The notes beneath the pieces are model-generated. The model did no database searches. It saw nothing but the letters and a program-made list of their open reading frames with translations, and was not told where the DNA came from. Both the position numbers and the translations under genes were made by a program. Shown one piece after another: positions 44,287 to 55,302 of a stretch of 64,000 nucleotides of DNA; position 1 is the first letter of the stretch; every line of letters starts with the position of its first letter. The DNA is from Pezicula radicicola (Eukaryota; Ascomycota; Leotiomycetes; Helotiales; Dermateaceae), in the NCBI GenBank assembly GCA_003008705.1, contig PDUO01000009.1, forward strand, positions 496,001 to 560,000, written 5' to 3'.

Positions 44287-46075
44287 TTAAACCGAATTGG
44301 CCTTCCCTTCTTTGCCACTTGCAGCATCGCCACTCGGTCTTCTGGCCGCAGTTGCGGGTCTACCAGTCATGGGTCTACCAGTGACGACCTTAGATCGCAA
44401 CGCACTCCTAATATCAGCTACGCTTCTTGAGTTCCAGTCATGGAAGCCACTTGGGCTCAAAGGCCAAAGCACCTGATTTTGGTGATGACCAGTGAAATCA
44501 GACATTTTAGGTGCTGGTCGAGAGGTGATGGTATCGAGTTCGGAGGCAAGTTCGGCACAGTATTGATCGAGAGGTAGATCGTTGACGTCACTTCCGAAGG
44601 GGTCTTCGAGCTCGTCACCAATGAGGGCAAGACCGATGATAATGTAGGCTGCGGCCATGGTGCCGGGGATGGTGATCCATTCAAGAGCGGTATAGAGTTG
44701 GAAGGGGAGGAGGTAGACGTAGAGAATCACGATTTGGGAAATCAAGATGTTGTAGCCGGCTGGGAGAGGAGTTGTCAGGACGCGCTCGGCGTTGGCCATG
44801 GTGTCTGTAAGTGCCGCAAGGGATGTCACTATTCATGCATGTTAGTGATTTGATACTAATCATTCTCGGTACGGTCTAGAAACTTACTAATTTGACCATA
44901 CATGACAGGGCTCTTTAGTGTTCCATTATTTTGTGCGCCTTCGACGTATGCACTCAGGTAGTTTAAGACTTCAAGAGGCAAGTGACCAATAGGCTTCTTT
45001 GCGTTCTTAATGGTTTTCCGCGGGTTAGATTCCGCAAAAGGGATGCCAAGATAACATCCTGCAGCCTTCCAAGGGGTTCTCTTCTCTGGGATAAGATTGT
45101 CTGGGTCGTGAGCATCTCCAGCAAAGGTTTCGAGGTGAGCAACTAGTCCAGCGATATCATCGTAGTGTGCGTAAGGCTCGAAACGGAGCTTGTGCTTGAG
45201 TGCCACAGCAAATGCTAGAATCAAGTTGATACCAGTACTATTTTGTTATTAGTTGCGTGCCAATATTTAGCGAAAAACAGGGCCACATACAGCTTGGCAA
45301 GAAGATCCTCTCTACCTTCCGGGGTATCCGCATCGCGCTCGTCAATGTGGATCCAGATGTATCTAGCAAGATTACGAGATTGAACCATTAATGTTGCCCA
45401 GCATTTACGCCCATCAGAGTATCTAGGATCAAATCCTGTCAGCACTAAGTTGATGCGCGAGGCGGTAAAGAGATTTACCTCTCGTAAGCAGTGGAACTTC
45501 GAAATGAAAGTGCCAAACCGACGACGAAACCAAGAACAGTGAGAAGCAGAGTATTAACACCCACTGTAGAGAAAAAGAGCAGTTAGTATGTGCTCGTTGA
45601 TACTTGAAGATGTTAATTTACTTACATGGATACACGAATTGTGATAAACACGTGATCAAGGTAGCCCAGGCGCCGACGCAGAACATAGGAACAATCATCT
45701 GAGGTAGAATACTTCCATGCATACGCATGAAGTAAGGCAACTTCGAATGTCTTCCAAGCTCCATAGGACCCGTCTAACAAAAAAAAAGTTGTTAGTAAAT
45801 ATTGCAAATCCCGGGGTATAAAGTGTCGTGACTGGGGAATAACGTACGAAATAATCATCTAAGTCGAGAGACCGGCGTTGGTTGAGCTTGTGGTGAGAAA
45901 GTCCCGAAGGAGTCATGGTGCCAGTCCGCGATTGAGAGAGGTAACGAATTTCCGCCGTATTCTTAGAGACATTTCGACTTCTATCAGGATCTTGGTGGGC
46001 GGTGTTTATTGGATGTGGTATTGCGTGCGCTGTAATAGTATCTGTGTGGGGAGCAGCCGCAGCTTCGTCCGCCAT
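44287..46075 (-). CDS. Bestrophin-like (UPF0187) channel
   Basis: Six minus-strand exons, 45848-46075, 45626-45773, 45479-45563, 45291-45422, 44888-45237 and 44287-44828, encode 494 residues. After a disordered N-terminus of about 75 residues comes GSILPQMIVPMFCVGAWATLITC (TM1), VNTLLLTVLGFVVGLALSFRSSTAYERYSDGRKCWATL (TM2 and the bestrophin signature), ILAFAVALKHKLR, and a late hydrophobic pair ISQIVILYVYLLPFQLYTALEW / MAAAYIIIGLALIGDELEDPFG. The Glu/Asp cluster after the last helix (GDELEDPFG) is typical. Bacterial and animal relatives are chloride or other ion channels; the fungal branch is largely unstudied. The C-terminus is Arg/Ser/Thr-rich and probably cytosolic. The long N-terminal exon lies beside a gene-free 2.9-kb region. 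Confidence 0.9.
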
Positions 46076-48986
46076 TTTGAAAAGGCTTTGGGGAAGACAG
46101 AAGAAACCTGGGGAACGACCGTGATAGTAACGAGGGTGTGAATTAATTAGAGAAGACAATAATGGGCAAAGGGGCTACAGTATTAAGAGCGACAGAAGCA
46201 GATAAAATGAGACGAAGGAACGAGGAAGGAAGCTCGAAAGAAGATCATAAGAGAAGAATCAAAAAATAAAAATAAAAAGGAATTTGAAGATGCGGAGGAC
46301 CGAGGACCTAAGTCTTGGCAGCACAGGGGAGTTATTTTGGACGGGATCAGGGGTAGTCTTGTTTAGTTCTAGGCCCTCCGTCTCTGCCCTGTCAGAGTCT
46401 GATGCTGTGAGGTGGGTCGTTTCGATGCTTTGCCCAGCGTTTCGTAATCGTCTAATACATTGGCTGCTTTCTCACCTTTGTCACCAGCTGGCACTGGATA
46501 ATTTCATAACTTGCATAAGTGCTGACGACCGAGCCTCAACAAGGCATGTTATGCACTGGGAAGGGGGTTTCTGATGGGCATGATTGGCAGCATGCAGTCA
46601 GGGCTGAACTGCTTAAGTGCCTGATTAAGACCCTAATGGGGGTTTCCTGGTAGGGATGAAGTCCTAGGCGAGGAAACATATGGCGGGCCGGTCCACTACC
46701 AACAAGCCACGACTGGCATGACTGGATTCTCGTTGTTTCGAAGCGCCCGTTTCTTTTGTTTCATTCGAAGACGCAAGGGGGGGGTTCGTCGTGTTGCACC
46801 AAACTCTAAAACGACCATCTCATCTTTTTCTTCTTCTCAGCGTGGCGAACACACACAATTTTGGATAAATGCATTCTCTGAGCGACTCAGCTACACATGT
46901 TACAATGTGATTCAGGAGGCGAGGAGTACCTGTAGTGTTTCATCTTAAGCGAAGAATGCGCTACGAACCCCCTTTCTTAATGTCCAGAGTCGGCAGCTGT
47001 AGCGGGATGCACTCAAGAGCTCTAAAAGCCCTGAGTATGCCTCGTCAGTCGTAATATCGTGGATGATGATGACAACTTCTGCTCATCCTTCCTTCCTTTC
47101 CTTAGAATTTAACTGTGTTGTTAGTGACATCGTGATATGTCGTAATCATTTAGCTCCAAGCCACAAACTTCCGGTAGTTCGCCGGAAAAAGATCACTGTC
47201 GCGTACCATACTCAGCCACTCGTTTTTTTTTTTTCATCTTTCAAGCGGTTACCATGTGAGATTTTCTTTCCCAGCGTGGTCAGATTCCATGAGACTTTTA
47301 ATATTTTGAGAGACGGAGAGGCCGTGCTTTCTCAAGACCCAAGTTCTAGATGCCGAGATCCTGCAGGAAAAATGATCGGTTTTGGCGTGCACGAACGTTT
47401 GAGAGGTGACTAGGTGTGCCGAACACGCGGTGAACGAGTATAGTAGTAGTCTGTATGATTGCGCCACTTGCTGTTTTGGGGAGACTAGTTATCTCGATAT
47501 ACTTAAACAGACGGTATCGCTCAACACACTCAAGAATATCAAGTGGTGGAAGGACGATATTGGATTACAGGCCTTTCCCTGGATTACCCAATGCGGAAAG
47601 TCTGTGTTCTGGAGCCAAGTATTGGCCCAAAAACAAATGGCATGGTAGTTTATTTTTCGATAGTGCTTGGCCTATCAGTTGTCTATAGAAAAAATGGAGG
47701 GACCTTAGCGCGCTGCTATCAGGAAGGATTCAATACCGCAACGTTTAAAAAAGGGGCGTTCTTAAGACCGTTCAATGTGTTACGCTATATATACCTGTTG
47801 GTGCAGATGCAATCAATTTTGAGGTCGTGGTCAACTTTACAATCTCCTGTACCTTCTGCGATCATCCTATAACGATGGAGTTGGAGAAAGTCATTCATTC
47901 AGCGAGGAGCTCGTATCGTCCTTGTATCATCAACCTTCGAACAGGTTTGCACTTAGCGAACAGCGCCGAGAAACCGTACCACAATTTTTGCGTGTTGCTT
48001 GGGGGGATGGCATTGGTACCACAAAAGAAGAGATAACTTGAGGTAAGCGGCTACCTACAAGTTGGATGTTGGCTGAGTCCTCAAATTAGATGTTAGGAGC
48101 GAGTGTGATACGTTTTCGTTGGAAAGTGTCGGGGGAAATGGACCATTCAAGAAAGAGACAGAAGATATCATCAAAAAAGTATGAGCGGATTCGACGTTGC
48201 TGCGTAAATTTATCTTGCTGTCCCGTCCCAATTCTCAGGCCACGATACAACAAATTCACCACTGTCTTTCCATCGCCTTGGGATTTGGAAGCAAGGTTTC
48301 TTCATCACTTTCAATAAGTTCTCGACTGCACAACTCTTCAACTCGTACCAGTCATAACATTATTCTCAATAAATATTTTATATACACCAACAACATTCTT
48401 CTCACTCAACCATTGTTCTCGCTTGCATACCTAACAAGCCTTATAACATCAACATCAACAACTCACTCCATCCATCAACCCAAACATTCCTTTCCTCTCT
48501 CCAGGAAAAAAACCACCATCACAAGTGGGAAGAAAGTCCACAGCAATAATTGGTCATGTCACATCTTCCCACTATGCAAAGCCTACGGCTTAGACATATG
48601 GCTAAAGAAAGCCAGCCATCCTCAGGTTCTAGGTGAATCATTGAACGAAATTGCCGTCTGAGTCTTGATTTGTTGGAACTCACTTATGTTTTATTGTCTA
48701 TTTTATTTTTGTATGGGACTTTTATCTAGGTTGAGTGTATAGGTATCAGTTTGAGATTCTGGATAGTAAAGGGGATAGCATAGTTTGTTTAGAAGGGATT
48801 ATTGATTGGCGTAAATAAAATGGCTTTGTTGTAAGGATTTATTGATATGGGATTAGGACGGAAAAGACTAGTAATAGCTACCTGAATGTTACCTATGTTT
48901 CCAATTCCGTTCACACAGAGAATCAAGTATTTAGCTTCATTACTATCTAGCCACCTCCCATTTCCATCGGCGAGAAGAAAGAATTT
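46076..48986. other. 2.9-kb interval without a recognised gene
   Basis: Composition is mixed and no frame shows a family motif. Short frames at 46284, 46718, 47063, 47543 and 48090 overlap each other or lack protein-like composition. The frame that ends at 48659-48661 (GKKVHSNNWSCHIFPLCKAYGLDIW near its end) has a somewhat natural C-terminus, but no convincing ATG or domain. A poly-T tract lies at 47224-47235. A small secreted or lineage-specific gene could be hidden here. Confidence 0.35.
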
Positions 48987-50864
48987 TCAAATAAGCCAGC
49001 TTAAAAGTTCTAGAAACGTCGTATTGGAGTCGAGGCAAATACCCTCCTCAGTTCTATTACGGAAACATATTTTACAGTCATCCTCTGACAATCTGTATGC
49101 GCTATCCCCTAGTTTGACCTCAGATGCTGCTATCCCTGAGTAGCCCATATCGGTGAGGAAAAGATGGGTGAGCTGCGGTGGTGGTAGATCATTGCTGGCG
49201 CTTTTTGGTTTCGGTATCAGGGAGTCTCTCTGTCTTACCCACAACCTCGCGTGGTCATAGTACGCAGGGTTCTGCGGATTTGATAGATCTTCTCTGTCGA
49301 TGAGTATATCCAATAGGTCTTTAGATTGTTTCTCGGACTCAGTTGAAGACTGTGTGGTGAGAAGGTACTTTGGCTGGTGGGGAAGTGGGACTGCCTGTCC
49401 AGGGTTGGTAGTTGTTCCTCCAGGGCCTTTTGAGGACGTTACCTGGGATTCTTGAAAGGCTTTCTCAAGAAGGACAGCGGGTACAACCCAAATAACACGG
49501 CCTGCGGGTATCGGTCCCTTGTGAAGGTTAATGTTGACGCCTCGAAAAGCTTTCATGGAAGCTGAGGCAATCGAAGTATCTTGGTATCGTGAGATGTCTC
49601 TCGACTTAGAGTCAAACACAATCGTCTCACACAGCTCCTGTATGTCAGCGGTAGCATCAAGTGACTTGTCTGTCAAGTCTAGATGAGATACAATGTGATG
49701 GATGAGAAGTGTAGTACAGATTTGCTCTGGAGATGTGGAATAGTCTGCTGGTACTGCCTGACGACAGCAATCTCGTGCCAAACTGAGGAGACCAAAAACT
49801 GTGTCTCTTGGGTCTTCGCATTGCGATCCTTTGAATTGTAGTACCAAATCTGCCAGTAACGGCGGTAGTGTTTCGCCTGCTGTGCCACCCTTTCGAGTAT
49901 TGCTTTGTTGATTCAGTCGAAAGGGCGCCGATGAAGATATCGAGAACTGATAGGAAGCGTGGAGGCTTGTTTTCAAATTGTTGAAAATGTGGCTCAGGGC
50001 TTGCCAGGATACTCTGTGTGCACTACATTGCACCACCACATCTGAAGAAAGTAATATTTCTTGGATGATCCATAATCGGCTCCAGTACTTTCGATGACAG
50101 AGAAATTCCAGACTATCGTGCTCTTGCCTGCAGTGAGGTGAAAGACCTTTCGAGTAGTCTTCTTTATGGTCACTCATATGGCTTTTCTTAATAAACTCCA
50201 TGGCTAGCTCACAGTCGTCGACTTGGAACGTTGACTCGCGAATGATTCGCACCTGGCCAATCCACGCGATACAACGACTCGCAGATGAGTAAATCCTGCC
50301 CATCTGAGCAACTTGATGATTCCGTTCCGCCGTATTCTCCTGGTCAATAGACAGTGCATCAATCCACAGGACTCTTATTTCATTTTCGAGCTGCAAGTGA
50401 TGGAGTGCCCACCATAGATTTTCACGGACAGAAATGTTGTCCCCGTTCATCATGATAGGAAGTTCCGGCAAACGTGGGCCCCATTCGTAAGACAACGCCT
50501 CATACCGTGGAGTGTCGTCCAAGTTTACAATCACTAGACTGCAATGAATCATTCCTTCAGATAAGGTACGGGGTTGGAGGTGAACTAGTCGGATTTCATG
50601 CTCCTTGAGGCACCGTGAAGAATGTTGCAGCTTCGATGCTGGTTGCCGCTCGTCCATCGAGATAACAGGATCATCACGAGAATTGCTCAGTTTCTCGACC
50701 ACAGCAGCGAGTCCCTTCCTCAGCCAGCGCCGCTTGCCCTTTGGTTCGGCCTCGTTCTCCTTTGTAGAAGGACGACGCCCAGCGGCATCCTGGGCGCCAG
50801 GATCTAGCATCTCGCTTTTCGTAGTGGCCTTTTTATCAACATCTGTGGGCCTCAAGAATCCCAT
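48987..50864 (-). CDS. HET-domain protein
   Basis: One uninterrupted minus-strand frame; the first in-frame ATG is 50862-50864, giving 625 residues. An upstream coding exon is possible because the frame stays open to a CAG at about 50896. After a basic, disordered N-terminus the HET domain is complete: IRLVHLQPRTLSEGMIHCSL, YEALSYEWGP, NLWWALHHL, VLWIDALSIDQENTAERNHQ, MGRIYSSASRCIAWIG. The following region has YWSRLWIIQEI and DPRDTVFGLLSLA, as in the class of HET proteins with the full SYxWG motif. It is a different subclass from the gene at 24509, which has the CxxC N-terminus. Function (incompatibility or another recognition or death response) is inferred from the domain only. Confidence 0.9.
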   Translation of the reverse strand: MGFLRPTDVDKKATTKSEMLDPGAQDAAGRRPSTKENEAEPKGKRRWLRKGLAAVVEKLSNSRDDPVISMDERQPASKLQHSSRCLKEHEIRLVHLQPRTLSEGMIHCSLVIVNLDDTPRYEALSYEWGPRLPELPIMMNGDNISVRENLWWALHHLQLENEIRVLWIDALSIDQENTAERNHQVAQMGRIYSSASRCIAWIGQVRIIRESTFQVDDCELAMEFIKKSHMSDHKEDYSKGLSPHCRQEHDSLEFLCHRKYWSRLWIIQEILLSSDVVVQCSAHRVSWQALSHIFNNLKTSLHASYQFSISSSAPFRLNQQSNTRKGGTAGETLPPLLADLVLQFKGSQCEDPRDTVFGLLSLARDCCRQAVPADYSTSPEQICTTLLIHHIVSHLDLTDKSLDATADIQELCETIVFDSKSRDISRYQDTSIASASMKAFRGVNINLHKGPIPAGRVIWVVPAVLLEKAFQESQVTSSKGPGGTTTNPGQAVPLPHQPKYLLTTQSSTESEKQSKDLLDILIDREDLSNPQNPAYYDHARLWVRQRDSLIPKPKSASNDLPPPQLTHLFLTDMGYSGIAASEVKLGDSAYRLSEDDCKICFRNRTEEGICLDSNTTFLELLSWLI

Positions 50865-51586
50865 AAGTTGTGGGTTGATGCCCAAGACATCCTGTTAAAG
50901 AGCAGTTCCAATTTCTCAGAAAGCTATCAATTTTCGTAGAAGGTTGTCATGTAGAATGTTGCCAGATTCGATTTCACGTAACAAGACCAATCAGGTTCTA
51001 CACGTGACGTATCCAATAAGGCGGGGCTTCCCTTTTGTATTTTCTTCTGGTTACTATAAACAGAAAATATTGTTAGTTTAAGATTGAAATTTAAAGTGGA
51101 AAGAGTTATATTCATTGAGCAGTGAGGTGTGTACTAGGAATAGTCATGTGACTGTCCCCCTTTGCTGAACACTTCTTGCTCTGACCTCTATGTGTTGCTC
51201 TCTGTAACCATCCAACAATGTTTTATATGAAAGTCTCTTAATTCGTCTTGAATTTTTAAAAATACACCACTGTCACTCATTGGTAGAAGAGGTCCAACAG
51301 GTCTATAATGGTTAGATCTAGTAAACATTTTCACATATTCTCTAGTCTTCCCCGTCGTAATGTGCCCCAGACCACTCTTCCTTCTTCCGATTAGACTTAT
51401 TTGAGACCACTGCAAGGATACTTACTTTAGAGGCCACAAATCAGTTGATACAACTAAAATTTTACAGCACTGCTAATTACCCGAGTTGAATATGCAGCAC
51501 TTTAGATGAAGAGTTGATCATTATCTAGCCGTATATAAAATATACAAAATACCGTAAACCAGCTTCCTCGAAATATCACACATTCG
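50865..51586. other. Intergenic
   Basis: The sequence between the HET start and the stop of the acidic Cys/His protein is moderately AT-rich. I see no supported gene, repeat or RNA. Confidence 0.4.
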
Positions 51587-52431
51587 TCAATACCCCATTC
51601 CTCTATCCGGAGCATGAGCATGCGACCTGCAGCCATTACCCTCCTCATTCGCCGGTTCCCCACAGCAAGCATAGACATGCCACTCAGAGTCATCAGGAAG
51701 TTTTGCCTGCTCCTCTTTACTCAACGGACAATCTCCAGATATATATGTCCCTTCTACTTTCAGTTAGCACTCCTCTTCCATGCAGTAATAGAAATAAGAA
51801 TCTTACCATCATGAGTACAACATGCCTGATCATGATTCTCATCCTCATTATATGTCTCCCCACAAAACCTACAATCAAATTCATTTTCGTTAAAATCTTC
51901 CTCATATTCCTCTTCTTCTTCCTCTTCGTCATCATAGTGATGTTCATGGTGACGAACTTTCGGCATATTATCATCCTCCTCACTATCTGACAACACCACC
52001 ACCGGCGTCCCCTGTAATCCACTACTCTTCCCTAAATCCCGAATCCTCTGCTCAACAACCCCAATAGTCCTAGGCGTAGCAAGTCCAACCTCCCTCCCTA
52101 AATCAACACCCGTCGTATTCACCCCCAACCCAACTGAACCCCCCGACATTCCTCCCACATGCCCCTCTTCATCATCACGACTAATATCCTCCGCCTTCCG
52201 TTTTCTCGATACCCTATCTTCCCCCAATCCTCCCGAATTTCCAGTCTCCTCAACAACTAAAGTCTCTGAATCCGTCGCAACATCTTCTTCATATTCATCT
52301 AATGCAAGCAATTCCAAGGCAAGGGTTCGCGCGGCCGGGATTTCGGCACAGATGTTTTTTAGGAGGAGACGGAGGGAGGTTTCGTCGCAGACGTCGAGTT
52401 CGTGCTCGAGGAGTGGGGATGGGTTGGCCAT
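51587..52431 (-). CDS. Acidic Cys/His-rich protein, putative zinc finger
   Basis: Exons 51807-52431 and 51587-51756 (phase-1 intron of 50 bp) encode 264 residues. The first 160 residues are Ser/Gly/Asp-rich with a VSRKRKAED basic patch that could be a nuclear signal. An Asp/Glu run (YDDEEEEEEEYEEDFNENEF) leads into a Cys/His segment: CRFCGETYNEDENHDQACCTHD, joined by the splice to VEGTYISGDCPLS..., then WHVYACCGEPANEEGNGC and SHAHAPD. The pattern CxxC, CxxH, WxxxCC, GCxxxxH is familiar from uncharacterised fungal proteins that pair a CxFCG unit with a later WxCC...GCxxxxH unit. Zinc binding is likely; a nuclear role is only suggested. The 5' flank is a pentamer microsatellite. Confidence 0.8.
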
Positions 52432-53749
52432 TGTGTCGTGTCGGGTTGGGTTGGGTTGGGTTGGGTTGGGTTGGGTGGTGAGGTGAGGTGAGGTGAGGTG
52501 TTGTGTTGATTGTTAATCGTTGTCGGCTGTTGTTGATGGTTTGGAGGAATTCGTCGCACGCCCGTGAGAGCGGGAGCGGGGGTGGAGACGCTGACGCTGG
52601 AGAAGGCTGAAGGTTTTAGCGAGTAAGCACGGGGATCTCGCTTGAGGAATTGATCCCCCTCTCCTTTTCGGTAAACACCCGGTGCACGAAAGAGCGAGTT
52701 TAGAAGATAAGATTGAATGAGAATTTATAATTTATGCTTTTAGATAAGAAGCACCTAAATAGGGAAGGGCCCTACCTAGGTACAAGTAGCATGAACATGC
52801 TCTCCTCCCTCTGCAAAGGAAATGAATAAAGTCTATAGTTTTCCAATAACTTTTCCATAAGATATATTGCATCTTGATAGTAGTAAATCAAGATATTCTA
52901 TACATGCCTATTCTGAAGCTCATGAAATACTTCACATCAAGTGGTGAAGCTTAGGCAGGTAGGTACCCCATCCAAGAATCAGCAAGGATCCGTTGATGCA
53001 CTCCACCACTCAAACATGCTTCTCAGAATTTCGGTCTAACATGGAAGAATAATAAAGATAGGTATTCCATGCCATGATATCTCGATTTCTGAATGACTTT
53101 TGCGAATTGTGTTCTGAAAAGGTGCTTTCCAAATCTGAGATCCAGTCCCGGCAGACAAAATATCGCTCCTTCCCAAACGACAACCACAACCACCACAGCC
53201 ACGTACCTTCCTCCCTCCAAATCCCCAACCACCAGCCATCAATCCTACTAATATAGGACCCCAACAAAACTTCCCCTCATCCCCTTCCTTTCTTCCACAT
53301 CCTCCATCTTCATCAACAACCAACGACAAAATCTCTCCAAACTAAACATGCCAGGAATCCACCATCGCCAGCTTCATAACTACATCCGGTCAGAGTCTAG
53401 CATTCCATCGAATCCTAGGTCCGTTCTAGGCCGCACAGTCATGGGCAGTGGCTGGCGGGATGTGTTCTGCAGACCGAGATACGGGAGTTATGACAGATGT
53501 GTGCTTCGCTGCTCGTGCGGGGCGGATCAAAGAGATTCTTCTTGTGGGGCTTTTCGTTTTTTAAACAATCGATGGCTTAAAATTTCTTTCTTGTGGTGTG
53601 ACAATTGCACATAATGGCTTTGCAGCAAAACGACGTTGCTTTCTCGCTTTCTCTCGACCAGAACTCCTTCACTCCTGCGGTAGACAATAGATATAAAACA
53701 TTACAAGGTACCAACACACTCAAGACTGATGGAAGATGTCTCTATACAC
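52432..53749. other. Intergenic with microsatellite
   Basis: Apart from the GGGTT/GAGGT microsatellite listed separately, the interval has no supported feature. The 88-codon frame at 53348 and several overlapping minus-strand frames near 53010-53330 show low-complexity or shadow composition. Confidence 0.4.
52443..52500. repeat. (GGGTT)n then (GAGGT)n microsatellite
   Basis: Six to seven copies of GGGTT are followed by four to five copies of GAGGT. The tract begins 12 bp upstream of the ATG of the acidic Cys/His protein (minus strand), so it lies in its 5' UTR or core promoter. Confidence 0.85.
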
Positions 53750-55302
53750 TCATTTCTTGTATGTACGTGTCGGTGGGCCCAATGGCCATGATATTTCCAC
53801 CTTCTCCAAGTTGTCGGACTCGGCGGTCTCCTTGCTCTTCAACTTTTCTGCCAACCACAAGCTGGCGAGACTCCAGATTCGCTCATTGTACCCATAGACT
53901 AGTGCATTTGCCAGTCCGACGAACTGTGTGCTCGCTTGTGCTATCGACAAGAACCTACTTTGATGCCCGGTCAGTTCTGCGAGCCTATTGGCTATGCCGG
54001 GAATCCAGAGCACAACGTAACCGATCGGATAAGCATTAAGAATGAGCAGTTTCTGGATGTGGCATTCGCGGGAAGTTATGGCGGTTGGTGGATAATAGGT
54101 GGGTGAGATAGTCGTTGTGACAAGTGTTGGTGGTGGACGTCGGATCAATGCAAGCGGATCACGAGTCAATAATGGTGAGGTTTCTTTGGCGCGCCGAGAT
54201 GTTGGATTGTGGGTGAGTTGTGGTCCGTGAGGGTAAAAGGTTTGTGTTATGTTAAAGTAGGGAGAGAAGGGTATTGTTGGTTCCTTGTCTTTGATCTTTG
54301 CTTTTGCTATATCCTTTGGATGTATTTCAAAGTTGGCGAAATATTCATTATCTTCGTACCAGGGTTTGGCCTCAGGCTCTTTGCGGACGTATCTTCCACT
54401 GTCTTCATTTGAAACCTCAAACTCATCGTGGACATAGATATTTCTGCGTATTTCTTGAAGCTCCTCATCAACGATTGACATGGAATCAGACCAATGTTCG
54501 ATACGAACAGTATTCAAGCCCTCGTTGAGACTTGCTATATGACGCTGGGCTGCGAAGTGACGATGCATGTAGATAAAAAGGTAGGAGTAGAGGATGATAA
54601 CTATAGAGATTATAGCGATGCGCCAGCCGTGACCGAGGGCATAGCGAAGACTCGGCTTTTCGGAATCAAGCCAGCACCAGTTTCCGCTGACGGGCTCATA
54701 GTCATTGAGAGCGAGACCAGTGAAACCTGGAAGAACATTAGCAAAATAATTGATGAAGGAGCAGGCCCAGGTGACTAGGGCTCGACATCAGTACTTGTTA
54801 TTAACGGCACCAACCAAATACCAAAAGATATGAAAAACTTCTTCGAACGTGTCATTTCTGGCTGGTAATTCCACTTGCGTAACGTGATGACTGTCGCCAC
54901 AGAAATGAAAAGTATGGCGAAATCCGTGCCCTTGATGAAGCTCAGTAAACATGTTTCTACTTGGAGTAAACACAGCGGCGTACTTGAACTGTGATTTGGC
55001 CAATCCACCCATTCAATGAACAAGCAGCTCCAGTAGGTATTGGGCCATGACTTAAAGCATATATGCCTGAGATAGTGTTGTTCGTAGAGTTGAAGAAATC
55101 TGAGATTCAATATATTAGTATCTTCCATAAATTCATAGTCGTCCAGATAGTACTTACCAGCAGCAGCTAGATTCAAAATCAAGGTATGTCTAAAATGTCT
55201 GCGAGGCGAGAGGACCAAGTAGCATATGAATATAAAACCTGATGCAAACATAGAAAGAACGCTGCCCACCAGCGTGGGGATAGCAACTGCGAGGTCAAGC
55301 AT
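53750..55302 (-). CDS. 7TM G-protein-coupled receptor, Git3/cAR-like
   Basis: Four minus-strand exons, 55158-55302, 54984-55099, 54795-54930 and 53750-54726, give 457 residues. Joined, the core reads: LAVAIPTLVGSVLSMFASGFIFICYL (TM1), RHTLILNLAAADFFNSTNNTISGIYAL (TM2), GAACSLNGWIGQITVQGTDFAILFISVATVITL (TM3), FFISFGIWLVPLIT (TM4), PVSGNWCWL, then WRIAIISIVIILYSYLFIYM (TM5). A long loop of about 150 residues precedes HIQKLLILNAYPIGYVVLWIPG (TM6) and TQFVGLANALVYGYNERIW (TM7). This is the organisation of fungal carbon- or cAMP-receptor-like GPCRs that signal through G-alpha to adenylate cyclase. Cys residues after TM2 and before TM5 could form the conserved disulfide. Ligand unknown. The third intron is 68 bp and contains the frame change. 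Confidence 0.87.

Noticed and set aside
48197..48661. 154-codon plus-strand frame as a small protein gene
   Set aside because: It lacks an ATG at its start, is Ser/Thr/His low complexity and has no domain; not enough support.
53348..53614. 88-codon plus-strand frame (MPGIHHRQLH...)
   Set aside because: No domain, no splice continuation, and it lies 3' of the receptor gene in ordinary intergenic sequence.
54775..54800. Apparent frameshift in the 7TM receptor after PLITST
   Set aside because: A 68-bp GT-AG intron (54727-54794) with a GCTAAT branch site explains it and gives a better family match (ITSFTGLALNDYEPVSGNWCW).
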